DNA from: Sycobia sp. Sy_11
Lineage: Eukaryota; Arthropoda; Insecta; Hymenoptera; Epichrysomallidae
Direction of reading: 5' to 3'
Assembly (NCBI GenBank): GCA_018907035.1
Contig: JACCIC010000019.1
Coordinates: 2,842,501-2,906,500 of the forward strand
DNA: 64,000 nucleotides
Below the pieces are notes generated by a model that had not been told where the DNA came from, ran no database searches, and saw only the letters and a list, made by a program, of their open reading frames with translations. Numbering within the stretch: the stretch's first letter is position 1; every line of letters starts with the position of its first letter. This document shows positions 20,949 through 34,249 of the stretch, one piece after another. The position numbers were made by a program, and so were the translations under genes.

Positions 20949-23900
20949 CATTTTATACAATTTGATCGCATATACTATTTTTACTTCTAAGGCCCAATTG
21001 ATTAATAAAGTAAACAAATTTTGGCTTCGCCAAAAAAAGCCTTGTTTTTTGTTTTTTTTGTTCGCTGATGCAACTCAGGCTTCTTGGTAAATCTTAACGC
21101 GCTCATATTATCTATGAACAAAGTATTACATGCATTTTTCGGATCCGAGATCAATTTTTTTTTTTTTTAACACATCGCGCTTAAGAATTCGACTTCCGCG
21201 GTCGATAAAGCTACGGATTGTTGCTTTTTACACTGCCTATATAATTGATGCATTTGCATTTTGACATACGATATCAGATGTTGATTTTCGCTCATTTTTA
21301 TCACCCGCAAAGTCGGCATCGCTATAAGTTGTAAAATTCCCTTCTTTATTATAATACAATACTACATCTGCAGTGCCTTTCAAATAACGCATAATTTGCT
21401 TTGCTAATGATCAATCTGATTCAGATGGTTTCTCTGAAGATCTAGCCGCTATATTTACCGTAAAACTTATATCAGGCCTGCTAACTGCCTGCACGTACAT
21501 AATGCTACCAACAGCCTCTGTTACAACTGTATCCCAGCCCGTTTCTATAAGAGCACAAACAGAATTCGCGTCACTTAAACGACATTTATTCAACGCTGTA
21601 TCAATAATTTACAAACTCGCTTTATTCCATCATCAAATTCTTCTGGTTGTTGTATACAAATATTTTCTTTTAATTCGCCATAAAAAAAAATAGAATAGTA
21701 TCAAACTGACCTGAATGTAAATTGTTTTGTGCAAAAAGACTTTGCATAAATCTTAGTGTATCGAAACGAGCAACATCACTAAAAGATTCATTATAATCTA
21801 TTTCCTCCTTTTGAGAATACTCTTTCATCACAAATCTTGCTCTCTATCACTCTGCACCGTTTGTATTATATTTTTTCGTATAAGCCCATATACTACTGAG
21901 TACTTTTTGTTTTTCCAGTTTATTTATTAAAATACATGTCCTTTTTTTTAATGAAGTCATTTCTTCCTGCATTGTTTTTCTCTTCATTTTTCACTATTGA
22001 TTGCAGACATCGTTTCGCTACAAGTTGTAGGAAGACTTTTGCCTTCGACCAGCAAACGTAATCTGAATTTCTTAAAAATTTGTTGGTTTAAACGTGCTTA
22101 TATTTCGTAAATCTTTTCTATCATCTGTACTTTGAGTCAACACGTTCGATGATTTTATGTTTCTTCACAATCCGACATTTTTAATACTTTTGGTTTCATT
22201 CGCGTACATATCATTAACATCGCTTTCCAAATTGATTATTTGCGATTTATTGACTATCGTTTAAGACTTGAATAGAACGTGGCATCCGACAATCACATTA
22301 CGCATTTCCGCACATATACGCGGTAGTCTTTATAATACTCTAGATATTCTACCAAGTATCTTTTGATTGATTTTTTATTTAAATTTGATTTTTTTTTCAC
22401 GCGGTATGTGAACATAACGTTCCGTGCTAAAAATCTTTGAATTCTCTATATTTACAATTTTTTTCATGTCACAATTCATAAGGAGTTTTACGTTTATATT
22501 TCATAGGTTCTGTTCTACTTATTACATAAACCACGGTATTAGCTCAGCCCATATAAATAAAGGAAACGAACATTTTCAATAGATCATAGATTGTGCTGCC
22601 TCGAATATAATTTTGTTTTCTCGTTCTGCAATACCGATTTGCTCGGGTATATATGGAACGTTTATTATATGTTTAATTTTTTTAGTTTTTAGATAACTTG
22701 ACATCTCATTATTTTTAAATTCTCTACCGCTATTCCTACCGCTATTCCTACCTTCTCTATCTCTATTTTCAATTTCAATAAGACTTTACATACTCAAAAA
22801 CTTCGTATTTATTCCTAATAAAATAAATCTATCTAAACCCTATAAAATCATCTTTAAAAATTAGGAAATATAACTCTCTTCCCAAAGATTCTTGTTCCAT
22901 AGGCCCGCACACACCCTCGCGTATAATTTCCCTGCTTTCTTAACGCGTTATCTACTCTTATGAAACCTTATTCGATTTTCTTTACCGTAGACACAACCTT
23001 CACAAAAATTATCTTCATTTAAAACAGGCCTACCTATACTATTTAAAAAATATTTTACATGACGTTTGTCTTATTATATCAGAAACGTTTATGCCTTATT
23101 TAAGAAGATTCTACTTTATTTTTTTCCGTTACATAACAACGTTGGAGTTCTAACAATTGTATATTCATTTTGTGCAAATTTCCTACTTCAGAACCCGTAA
23201 TTATTATTTCACTCTCAGTGCAAAAAGTAGCATCGTGTACCATAATCGGTATTTACAAATATGCCGCCTTTTTCTCACTAATTTTTGAAGAAAATAAACT
23301 TTTTTTTTAAATCGGGTACATATAAAACATTATTCCCGGAATTCATTTATTTTTTACAAAAGCTTCTATTTCAATTTGTCCCTTATCATACGCGAAAATA
23401 TTTTCGCCATTACCTATCATTACTTTATTAGTTAAGTACCTTAAACTCTTCAGATTTAGGAAATCGTTCCTGCTGAAGCTGATATGGTTAGATGCATCAG
23501 AGTCTATCATCCATATATCAGTATCAGTATCTGCTTTCTATACGGACGCCTTTTTCCCTTGATTAGCTACGTCATTGTTCTTTTAAAAGTAATTCTTGCT
23601 TAGATGTCCCTTTGCTCTTGATGTACAACATCCGCGGCAATCCTTTTTAGACGACCTCTTTATCCACAATTAAAACAACTGCTTTCTTTACGGTTTCTTC
23701 ATATTATATCGCTTACGGCAGTTTCATTTCGCAAAATGACCTTTTTCATTATTATCATGCTTTTTAATTTTAGATATCAGTGCTACTGTTTCTTCTTCTG
23801 CGTAATCTTGATACTTTTGAAATCTTAATTCTTCGGTCATTAATCTCGACATTAAATTTTCTAAATTTTTTTTTCGATTCATCAACCGAATCCCAGGCAC

Positions 23901-24489
23901 TATGAAAGTGACTAAACTTTCTTGGCAACGTTGACAATATTCTTGCAACTAACATTGAATCTGGCATTTCCGAATCACGAACCTTCATTTTAGACGCTAA
24001 CTGCTCTAATCTAGAGATATTATATGTAATACTATCATTCCAATTCGACTCAAAAACAAAGAACTTCTTCTGCACCAGCGTCAAATTTTCATCCGATTTC
24101 AAATCATATACGGCGTTTAACTTTATTCACACCTCTCTTACCGTCGTGCAACTGAACAATACATCCAAAGGCTTCTTTTCAAACATCGTAACAATCAGCT
24201 TTCTTGCAGCTCTATCTGCCTTCAAAAATCTTTTAAGATTATTTTCATAATTTACTGAATTTTGCAATGGGCGCTCGAAAACTCGGTTTAACGTCGAAGA
24301 TATCTTCATCGTCCTCCAAAAGTGTACTAATAATGAAGCGTCATTGAAGCCAATTGTCCTTGTCACGTAATTTCTCAATTTATAGTTGAGCACTTTTCAT
24401 TTTTGCACGTTAATGTACTTTTATTAATACTGTACGAATATTTATCACGATAACACTTTTCTTTAAAAATAACGTTTCGCTGAACGTTA

Positions 24490-24742
24490 TGTTGAGGTAG
24501 GATAGAAATAAATAAATAAACATAGTAACACGTATATAATGAATATAAATATATATAATAAAATCAAGAGATACAGCGGTGCAATGTTCTGTCGAAAGCG
24601 ACACTTGAAATCGAACTGCTGTGCAAACAGATTTACTTTTAGCACATTGACATGTACAATAATATAAAAAATAGTACGCTCCATACAAGGCTAAGCCTGA
24701 GACAGCGCAACGAAAATTCCGTACTTATACATAAAAGTTACA
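24490..24742 (-). repeat. copia 5' LTR
   Basis: 253 bp, the same length as its partner. It starts TGTTGAGGTAGGATAG and ends AGTTACA on the + strand. Its outer edge is only 33 bases from the NAD synthetase stop codon, which lies on the same strand, so the gene's 3'UTR must enter the element. Confidence 0.85.
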
Positions 24743-24775
24743 CCGTAATTAGATCTCATGCTTTGGAGGTAAATA

Positions 24776-27700
24776 TTACACAGGTAACAACAAGTTTAAC
24801 TTAACATCAGGAATTTTCGACGGGCTCTTTCTTTGCCTCGATGTCTTGTTATCCCTGGTTAATAGTTGGACCTGAAAAGAAATAATTAAAAAAACTATAT
24901 TTTCTACATTCTTATTCAATTCAGAATTAGTCATTTATATGCTACGTATTATGAAATTATTACTTGATTATCAATGGCATTGAACTGCCACTTCCAAGTG
25001 TGATTGTACAAAAACTGCCGATGATCAAATCTGTTGTCATCTGGACTATAACTTTCGGCGTGACAGGACGGAGTTAATATTGTCATTTTATGACGATTAA
25101 TAGCGTACCAACGGTAAAAATGCTTAACTTTGTCTGCAACCTATAATACATGATTTATTTAGTAAGTATATCGTAGTAAGTCTATATATCCGTTAATACA
25201 TCGAATTACTTCTTTCGGTGTAACAGAGTCCCACACGTTAAGGAGTTTGCAGAACATGGAATATGGCCCCGCACGATTTTGTTTCCTAAGTCGGCCAAAG
25301 ATACCTAATTCTATGTAAGTCATTCCCATATCAACTTCATCTAGTTGTGCTATTTTATCACCTTGCAGCGGTTCGAGCTCAGCAGTCGGTTGAGCTTCCA
25401 AAATTTGCTCGAGAGCGGGAATATTATACGTTCTCCTATAATTTATAAATGTGATTGATTTTTTTACAGAGCCGTAATTTTCACGAATTTTTCATAAAAG
25501 AAAACAAAACAAACTTGAAATATATTAGAAATCGTTTCAAATCATTTTTAGCGATTCCTCCAATCGGATTGATATCGGCACTGCTGCAATCGTATTTAGT
25601 AAAATATCCCCTGAGTGCCTCATCTACATTACTGCTACCAAGAACTAAAAGACCGCCTGGTCTACCTCGAACCCAGAGCATTAGCTGGGCAAATAGGTAT
25701 GCGATGACCATTCGTATCCTTGCCTTGAAACAAAAAAGTCTCGTTAATAAATAGCTGGCGATTAAGAATGGTTAAATAAAATTTTACGCGTAAACGCGCG
25801 ACCCGTGCATTTCAAATTACTTGAATATTTTGAAGGGCCAAATTTTCCCTCGGCGAGCCATCGCGGCACTTGAACCTAGGCGTGAGTTTGGTGACTTGGT
25901 AAAATATTCCTAAAATCGCGGAGATCGCCGTGTCGATCACGATGCTGTGATGATAAGAGCCAATTTGGCTGGCGAGCTCGGCCGCCCGTGACTTTGTCTC
26001 GGCGGACGAATTTTCAGTGGCCATGTAACAGGTGACGAGCAGAGTATTGCAGAGCTGCTTCGGATCAACGGGCACGTAATCCGAATCACCGACTATTTTT
26101 CGAATATCAGCAAGGACTTGCGTATCTAGACATTCATTCGTAATATTACACAATTGTAATAATTATTTAGGTATGGTTAAGAAATTATGCCGTGTATAAG
26201 GACCTCCTTTTTTAACGCACTCAACGATCATACAGCACATCGAATATACTAAGCAAGCCGTGGATGACGAATCAACTCCACCGCTCAGCGGTAGAAAAAA
26301 TCCACCTTGACACGATCGTCTGAAAGGAATATTAATTAAATAATGACGATATAGATCTAGTAAAAAAAAGTGTCGTCTATTTCAATGATTACCGTAAATA
26401 ATCCCAGAGCCAGCAAGCGGGTGCCATTGAAATTTCTTCTTCGGGCGAATGACGGACAATTTTCGATTGCATTTTTTCGCTGTCTGGATTGATAAGATTG
26501 TCGTGCTCCATCGGAATCCAATTGTCCGACGTTAGATGAAAATCGACCAATACCCTAGGATACGGATTCGATTTTGCCGCTAGATGAGATCTGGATCGAA
26601 TATTATTTCGATAGCTCCTACAATAATTTTAAAACAAATTATTATATGTCATTAGAAAATAAAAATATGATATATTCTTCTTTGCAGCAATAACTTATCA
26701 CAGCGAACTGTTGTTTTTCATTTTCATTTATTTCGTCGACGTTTGTGCCTCTGATAAAAAGCTCTTTTCAAAACTTTTATCATTTTTACGATTCACTCCT
26801 TATCGAAATTAAGATTCAGTTGCTTTTTAGTTAAATAATAAGTCCTGAGAAGGGCTTTTTATCGATAAACGATAATAGCGTCGACGAAATAAATAAAAAT
26901 GAAAAACCACAGCTATTGCTGTGATAAATTTTTTTTTTACAAAAAGAATTATAATTATACTAGTAAACTTCTTAACTCATTCTATAAATATGAAATATTA
27001 GTACAGATTGTTGCAATATTTTACGATTTTATACTGAAAAAAGTTTAGTACTGCAAGATCACAGCCAAATAATATAGCAGTGTATATGCAGCGAATGGCT
27101 AATCTAACAATTTCAAAATATCTATTCGATTAAAATCCTGGCATTTTAGTCCCCAAAATTTTGGCAGACCATCGCTCGAAAACTGATATTGGAACAAAAT
27201 GAAAAAAAATAATAAAAAATAAAAAAATAAATCAATAAAGTAGACAAAAAAAAAAAATCACCGAATATCCTCGAGATCGATAGTGGCCACGGTAACTTCA
27301 ACTTCTTCCAAGCCAAACTGTTTGCCGCTATTCAAAACGACGCCGTTCAACGTGACGTTCGAGCCACCGTTGAAATACACCCGTGCCCCGTCGCAGCCCC
27401 GAAGATTGCTGAACATGTAACAGCCGCCCGACTTGAACGTTGCCATTTTCACCAGGTCCAGTATTACGTGGGCTTTGCGGAGCTCGAAATACGAGGCACT
27501 GCCTGAAAACATACGAACCGATAAATGCATTTGGGCCTTTCGCTCCTGTCGCCGCTGTGGCTGTTGTGGCTGTCGCCGCGCTCGTTGCCGAATCATATAC
27601 CGTAACTCGCAATTTACTCGAGGATTAATTCTATCGTGGAATGGCAGAATTTCCAAGCAATGCCATTTGTTTTTTTCGACATGGCCCTATATTTTAATCT

Positions 27701-28980
27701 TCAAGAAATTGCGCGAGAAGGCCAAGGCGATTGTTGGTGGGGGGGGGGAAATAAATAAATAAATTGTACAATATGTACGCTCGGTTATTTGTTATTAAGA
27801 AAAATTTTTACCGTTCGATATTATCTCGACGCCGTCCAGCGACATGGGTATGTGCTTGCTCAAGGGGTTCCACAATTCCTCGCAGATCTCGAAGCCGATG
27901 CACGTGTCCTTGGTCGAGATGACGGCGTCGCCGAAGGGCGCGTTCGTCTGACTCGTGATCTCCGCGATCATTCGCGGCAGAATGTAATTCTCCACGGTTC
28001 TCTCCTGCCGAAATGACGGATCAGCGAGGGGGAAAAAAAAGCAAATCAGAACTTTTTAATTAATGGCGATATGCATTGTATATTTGTATCGAGAGAAAGC
28101 TCGTCGGATTCGCTTGCATTATTTAAATTCGTCGAAAGCGCGAGTTATACAGATGTTCCCCCTCCTCCCCCCGGTACAGTTTGTCATTAATTGTTTGGCG
28201 TGTTTCGATCGAAAAAATGAGCGCGATCATTGCGCGCGAAACGATTGTTTTCATTTTTAACCTGCAGATTAAACCGAGGTGGTTTTTTTTCTTTTTTGAC
28301 AGACACTACTCGACATTGAAATATGCACGTATAATTTTAAAAAATAATAATTTTCCAAAAGCACCAATCGCAATTAAAAAAGTTACAAAATATCGTTAAG
28401 ATTCGTGGTGTAAGGCAGGCCTGAAATATCAATGAATTAAACTAATCTGAATTGGTTAATGAAAGTAAGCGTCGACGACGACCGACGAATAATCGATGGT
28501 TATGAAAAATTTTACAAGCAAACAACTAATCCTGTAGAGTATATTCATTTCGCAAAAATAAACAAATATCCCTATATAAGAAGAATATGAAGTCGCCGGA
28601 CGATGTGATTCTGTGTATCTCGTGTGAATTAATGCTTTTGCAAGTTCGTCTTACAAAATCAATTAAGCTAACCTCTTTTATCGTAAAGCCCTATATTTAC
28701 TAAAATGTATTATATTGACCTCATTCATGAAGGAATGTTTTGTCGTGTCTGACAGACGCCACGTGATATTAGTTACGCGTCTAAATTCTTGGTAATTGAC
28801 AAATCGAGATTACAAATATTTCCGTTAAACTGCACAATGTCACTAAATTTGAGCCTTTGCAGTCTTAAATACGTTTCAATTGTAAGCGATGATGTCGATG
28901 CTGGCAGCCATAACTTTCACCACATGGACAAAAATTCAATAAAAAGGAAAAAGCTGCATAATAATAATAATAATAATAAT

Positions 28981-29015
<35 letters not shown>

Positions 29016-30275
29016 CGACAAGAACGACGATACATAAAGAGCGATAAAGGGAGCCTCGCATATAAATACAAATACAGTTAAAAATAGCAAGATAAAATCG
29101 CAAAGAGGAACATTCAATACGTTTTCGGCGAAAGCAAAGCGTTAAAAAAACAGAAACGAACGAAGGAACAAGGCAATGATCTCACCTTCTCCCAAGGTGA
29201 GAACCATCTCGTCTCGCGATAATTCCCGTCCTCGCAGAGCAGCATCTTGGGCCTGATCAGCAAAATTTTCTGGTTGAGGAAGGCCACCCTGCAGTTGTAC
29301 GTGACGTTTTTGTACATCACCGGCATACCGACGTCGACGAGAATGTCCTGGCAGACCGCGGAGTTTAGGAGGCGGGCGAGGACCTCCCAGCAGTGCAGGA
29401 GCGTGTCCGACTCGTAGAAATGATCCTCGCAGCTGTAGCCGCTGCACAATGAGACGAGGTTATTATGATTACTATTAATATTATTGTTGTTATTGTTGTT
29501 GTTGTCGTTGTCGTTGTCGTTGTTGTTGTTATTACCGTTTCAGTTGATTCAACGTGTATCAGTGTTGCTCTCGATATAAATTTATATACAGTAATTATTA
29601 TTTTCGGGAATTCATTGTAAAGATAAAAGGGATGTAAGTTGTAGGATTGTACGTTGATGACGTTACAATGAGTTTTTGTCTTCGTTTTTACCTCATAATT
29701 ATATTCGGTTTCTTCAGTTGATTAAACGTTATATTTATATATAGAATAAAATAGTATAGTTTTCTTATATTGTTTTTCATGAAGTAGAATATAAAATATC
29801 CTTATGCCGAAATAAGCATTAATCCGAATATAATTTCTTTTTTTTTTCATCTTATAATAAAGTACCAGTTTAAAAATAGCACTTTAGCCATACATATATA
29901 GGTCGTAAAGTTAAATTTCACTACAAACGTGGGAATATTATTTTTCGACCGAGTACATGGGAAAACTGCGGAGTTTATACGAGTGCCCGCAAAGTCCTAC
30001 TTTACCACCCCGAACCAATTCGTAAAATCGGTACTTTTCACATGTACCTTCTGTTGAAAATTTTTATCCTTTTTCAATTTTATTATATATACAAATATAT
30101 AAATATGTAAATAATAGCATATTACATACCTTACTTCGAGTTCGGGCCCACTTCTGTACGTCGCGCCGGCTTCCTTCGCCATTCTTATACTCTGGAGGAT
30201 CCGTACGTAATTGCCCTCGAAATCCATCGCCCATTGATTGAGGGTGCAAACAGCGACGGTCGCCGTTCGGCCCAT
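24776..30275 (-). CDS. Nadsyn: Glutamine-dependent NAD(+) synthetase, 11 exons, complete
   Basis: Cytosolic enzyme for the last step of NAD biosynthesis: nicotinic acid adenine dinucleotide + glutamine + ATP to NAD+. Exons (minus): 30275-30130, 29441-29186, 28004-27812, 27502-27262, 26617-26393, 26319-26204, 26125-25821, 25723-25515, 25435-25210, 25140-24964, 24871-24776. All phases agree, giving 729 residues, a normal family length. The N-terminal nitrilase-type glutaminase has its triad at E45 ([16 protein letters not shown]), K114 (LLIRPKM) and C175 (GFEICEELW), the numbers known for the human enzyme, which fixes the start ATG. The synthetase domain has the ATP P-loop LSGGVDSS at 365-372, then [31 protein letters not shown] and [13 protein letters not shown]. 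Exon 6 uses a weak donor (GGAG|GTCCTT) before a 78-base intron. Confidence 0.97.
26695..26927. mobile_element. Foldback MITE in Nadsyn intron 4
   Basis: 233 bp with long terminal inverted repeats. Both ends, read inward, begin TTATCACAGC, diverge briefly, then share TTTTTCATTTT(C/T)ATTTATTT and CGTCGACG. Homology continues toward the centre (GATAAAAAGC on both arms), so most of the element can fold on itself. There is no coding capacity. No clear target duplication is visible, so the superfamily is undetermined. Confidence 0.8.
28959..29016. repeat. (AAT)n-(AAC)n trinucleotide repeat
   Basis: About seven AAT/ATA units followed by about twelve AAC units in Nadsyn intron 2. Intron 1 has a related but interrupted GTT/GTC run at about 29485-29536. 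Confidence 0.95.
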
Positions 30276-30451
30276 TTTTTCGCTCGGTTCCCGTTCACCG
30301 TCGGATCTGGAATCGGAATATAGTCACTGCGTGGTGAACGAAAAAAAAGCTCCAAGGGGGGGGGGCTAGCCGAGATACTGCGGGGGTGGGGATGGACTAA
30401 AGCGCTTTCCTTGATTGATCAATAACGCCTTGGCACCGGTCTAACAGTGCG

Positions 30452-30487
<36 letters not shown>

Positions 30488-30842
30488 ATAGACGTATTTT
30501 AGTTCGTTTTCTATTATTTCATTTCCTATCTTATCCTCCGGTATTTTCGCGGATCGGCGAGTTTCGTCGACGATATGGGGAATTGGAGAACTTTATGTAC
30601 GAGTCCATTTATTGAAATGGACTTGATCGCTGAGCAATTTGTGAATTTTTCTTCCTTTTTTCCGCATCGTTGAACGTTCGAACAATGATCCGGCCGACCG
30701 TATAACAATGTAGGAATCGAATCGCGAAATCTTGCGTGCATATATAGTGTATGTATATGCACACAGCTAGATAAGGAGATTAGAACTTTTTAAAGTTTGC
30801 ACGGAATTCTTCGTGCTATATTATACGGAGCGAATACAAGGG

Positions 30843-30846
<4 letters not shown>

Positions 30847-30901
<55 letters not shown>
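30847..30901. repeat. (TA)n microsatellite
   Basis: About 27 TA repeats. Confidence 0.95.
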
Positions 30902-30903
<2 letters not shown>

Positions 30904-31418
30904 CAATGAGAAGGAAAATAAGCGAAGCGGCCAGGCCAGCTATTCTCGTTTAGGAATCGTCGGGAAGAAAGACGCGGAGAGACGTTTATGTATTATATAC
31001 CTTTCTCCCTCAAAAAGCGAACGATTCAAGGTAGTTCAAGATCAATAAAAAGCGACACACGATTTATAGAGGGAGGGCGACTGATTGCCCGCGTTATTGA
31101 AACTCGTCCAAGCCCAATCTCGGATTCATTCTAATTGAAGCTACACACTGTCTCTGTTGTCTTTTCTTAGTAGAAGGTGAAATTTTAAAAATATAAAGGA
31201 ACGCTCGTTGGGTTCAAATGACAAAATAAAAGTAGGGGATCGAAATTAAGAAATTATTCTGTTCAAGAGCCATTTCACGGATGGACTATACAAGTACAAT
31301 TATATGAACGAGAATATAAGTTAATGTTTTATATGTTATAGATATGGAAGCGACTGTAATATTGCATCCCTTCGAAACTTGGAATTCGTGATATTTACAT
31401 CATTGAGGTTTCAATATT

Positions 31419-31453
31419 ACACACACACACACACGCACACGCACACACGCACG

Positions 31454-31516
<63 letters not shown>
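31419..31516. repeat. (CA)n-(GA)n compound microsatellite
   Basis: About 24 CA units with CG interruptions pass directly into about 25 GA units. A second alternating purine/pyrimidine cluster (CT, CG and CA runs) sits at 31797-31850 and 31950-32005. Confidence 0.95.
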
Positions 31517-31522
<6 letters not shown>

Positions 31523-31795
31523 TATGAAATGTTCGTAGAGGCATTAAACGACGCACACACCGTCATTTCGACAAATTCTAATTTGGGAGTTGTTTATCGC
31601 AACGAAAGCCGTGGTGCGTTGGTATAAAAGCCGTGTTCATAAGCTCGCCTTAACAAAAAGCTCTTTCGCCGTAAGGCCTTGCGGATTGCGATTGCGATTA
31701 AATACGCCAGGGTGGTATTAAATACGCCAGGATGCAATGCGGGGCGGGAGACGATGTGCACGCCTGTCTGTCTGTTTGTCTGTCTGTCGGTGTGA

Positions 31796-31833
<38 letters not shown>

Positions 31834-33300
31834 GCGCGCGCGCGTGTTTGTGTGTCACGCACTTATTAAAATGGTCCCGCATGTCCGGGTGCAAAGAGAC
31901 CGAGGCGACGTCGGCTCTCGCTCTCTTTCTCTCGCTTGCGCGCGCACTGACGCACGCACTGCACGCACGCACGCACACACACACACACATACACGCGCGC
32001 GCACGCATACATCAGTACCGTTGCAGAGCGCGTGAAAAGTTTATAAATAGCCTCGCGAAAATTCGGCTAGAAGAGTGAAAATCGCCGCTGTCGCCTCTGC
32101 ACGCACACCGCCGCACCGAAAATAAAGCCCGCGGGCGCGCGCGAGCGCGATGCTCTTGAAAGCCGCTTGGCCCGGCTCCACCGCGGGCCATCCTGCATAT
32201 CCGGAGGCGCGCCTCGATACGCACACGCGGTCTCCTTCTCAGATGGGGGGTGGGTAGGTCGATTACCGAGATGGCACAAGTACAGCTACACCGGAACCGG
32301 AACCCACAGTCGAGAGACCCACGGTTCTTATAGAATTTTTTTCATGTTGTTGAGATTAATTCTGTAATTGACGGTGACCATAAAGTAGCGACGATAAAGT
32401 TTCAACGGATAAAGCGCGATATTTAAGGCGGAGAAATGATTTATTGTGCAAAATATTTATATTCTGTTAGTAGTTGGCGAACGTTAACGTATGTCTAGTA
32501 ACTACGGAACTATAGCATTTTTGTAGGCGGATGCTCAGATATTACGAATGCCAGATTTGGTCCAGATTGAACGAGATAACTCTATTGCCTTCCAAGTCCA
32601 TCCTGTACGAAAAGTGACGCTCTTTGATTCCCACGATATAAAGTAGTTTTTATTTCAAATTAGCGTTCTCACTAATGCAATTCGTCGAAAGGAGTTTGTT
32701 TTTGTTGGACGAATATACGTATTTTGATCAACGGTTATTCAATAAGGAATAACGTATTGAAAATTAAAAACTTCTAATCGACCTACGGTCAATACTGCGT
32801 GTCATTTCTTATTTATTGTTCATTAAAGTTTGGTTCAATTTATATGCATTGTCGAGGAAAATCGTCTTATACCCGATTCAGAACTGGTCCTAGCATTTTA
32901 ATTAAGAATGACGAGAAACAAAAATGACGTATTTTCGGACATACGTTAAAACTGTTTTGCTGAAAATATTATTCTTTTTCGATACGCTTGTCTTTACGCT
33001 ATCAAATTTACTTACTAATCATACGCAATTGCGTATCCCATCGTATGAATGGAACCAACTTAGGTCTAAAAACTTTACATGGCTCATTTAGGAGATAATC
33101 AGCATTACCTCGTTCATCTGGTTAGTACAAGAATGTCTGTCAACTCGAATAATGAAACGTCATATGATTCGATAGTTTTGTTTAGCCGAACATACACTTC
33201 TATATAAAACTCGATTTAATCTTTCAATCGCTTTTTGAATTTGTTTTTTCTTCATATTATTTAAGTATGACAACAACTATTAATAAGCCAAATTCGAATG

Positions 33301-33326
33301 AATAAATAAATGTACATTTATTTATT
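33301..33326. repeat. 26-bp perfect palindrome
   Basis: Thirteen-base arms without spacer, centred on the GTAC of ATGTACAT and built from AATAAATAAATG. In AT-rich DNA this can arise by chance expansion of AATA units. Confidence 0.7.
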
Positions 33327-34151
33327 GACAAGTTAAATCAAGTAGATTTTAAAAATGTTTAAATGTTAATATGAGAACACAGAAAATCCACCCGAAAACT
33401 TTAAGTGTATTTTTCACTTTCTTTTTATATATATATCTTATCATTCAACACTCTTAGTCAGTTCTATAACCGGCCAGTAAGTGGCGCACTGAATTTTTTG
33501 AATGTTAAGTCAAAGTAGCCATCCTCAATTAATAAAACCCAGATATTTGTTTGAATTGGTATATCAATCGTTCCGGAGAATATTCGTGAGGATATGCTTT
33601 TATTCCGTAGTTGCCTTTTTGTTCTACAGATGATAGAGAAATTAGTAACAGTACGTGAATTAACTTATTTAAATATTTTATTTTTATTCACTGATTCTAT
33701 AGGTGAATTTTCCTACTTTCTCTTACTAAGAATTCAATATGAACTTTAAATATGTAAATATTCATTTCTTCGGATTTAGTGGGTGTAGAACAAAAGGGCA
33801 TTTGTAAAATAAAATCACATCTTCAAGGAAATGAACTTGACGGTTGGGTGCGTAAATTAGAAAAAAGCATTTGATAGTAATGAGTGATTAAATTGTGATT
33901 ATATTCGAAAAATGCAGATCGCCATCTAGAAGCCGATGGTAGAAGTGACTGAGAGTGCTGAGCCTGCAGTGTTTTTTTATGTTCTCATATGAAAGTTTGA
34001 AAAATAATTACGTATAAGTAAATATTAATTTATTTACAAGTTACATAAAATTTCTCAATAACATATTACTGAATAATTTAAATTTTCCTTATGTTTTTCG
34101 AGCAATAGGCCGACAGTACAACACATGGTTGCACATGATCGGCAATATAGG

Positions 34152-34212
34152 AACACACACGCACGCACCCACACACACACACACATACACACACACGCGC
34201 GCGCGCGCGGAG

Positions 34213-34245
<33 letters not shown>
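34152..34245. repeat. (CA)n-(CG)n-(TA)n compound microsatellite
   Basis: Three dinucleotide blocks follow one another: CA/CG-interrupted CA, seven CG units, then about 16 TA units. All are alternating purine-pyrimidine, the type of sequence able to form left-handed DNA. Confidence 0.9.
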
Positions 34246-34248
<3 letters not shown>

Positions 34249-34249
34249 C

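Larger units (their letters stand above)
20696..24742 (-). mobile_element. Decayed Ty1/copia LTR retrotransposon
   Basis: About 4.05 kb in minus orientation, flanked by two 253-bp LTRs. Domains in copia order appear as broken frames: Gag (about 24393-23770, with SRLEQLASKMKVRDSEMPDS and LSTLPRKFSHFHSAWDSV), a CCHC zinc knuckle interrupted by a stop and frameshift (about 23680-23630, CFNCG), protease (about 23520-23355, WMIDSDASNHIS, with DSD where DSG is usual), integrase core (about 22700-22590, PYIPEQIGIAERENK), reverse transcriptase C-terminus (about 21550, EAVGSIMYVQAVSRPDISF) and RNase H (about 21400-21280, YSDADFAG). Multiple stops, frameshifts and visibly divergent LTRs show an old, dead copy. 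No target-site duplication is evident (GTTGG against CCGTA). Confidence 0.9.
30276..34130. other. Intergenic region between divergent Nadsyn and carboxypeptidase genes, Nadsyn side
   Basis: Contains the presumed Nadsyn promoter just above 30275 and its 5'UTR, (CA)n at about 30452-30486, (TA)n at 30847-30901, a (CA)n-(GA)n compound tract and CpG-rich patches at about 31720-32230. From 32300 to 34100 it is AT-rich and I see no gene, only decayed unrecognised sequence and one palindrome. Confidence 0.5.

Noticed and set aside
20691..24747. Target-site duplication of the copia element
   Set aside because: The five bases outside the LTRs (GTTGG and CCGTA) do not match; the duplication is lost or the ends have rearranged.
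28959..29016. Poly-Asn (or poly-Cys/Leu) open frames
   Set aside because: A trinucleotide repeat inside an intron of Nadsyn.
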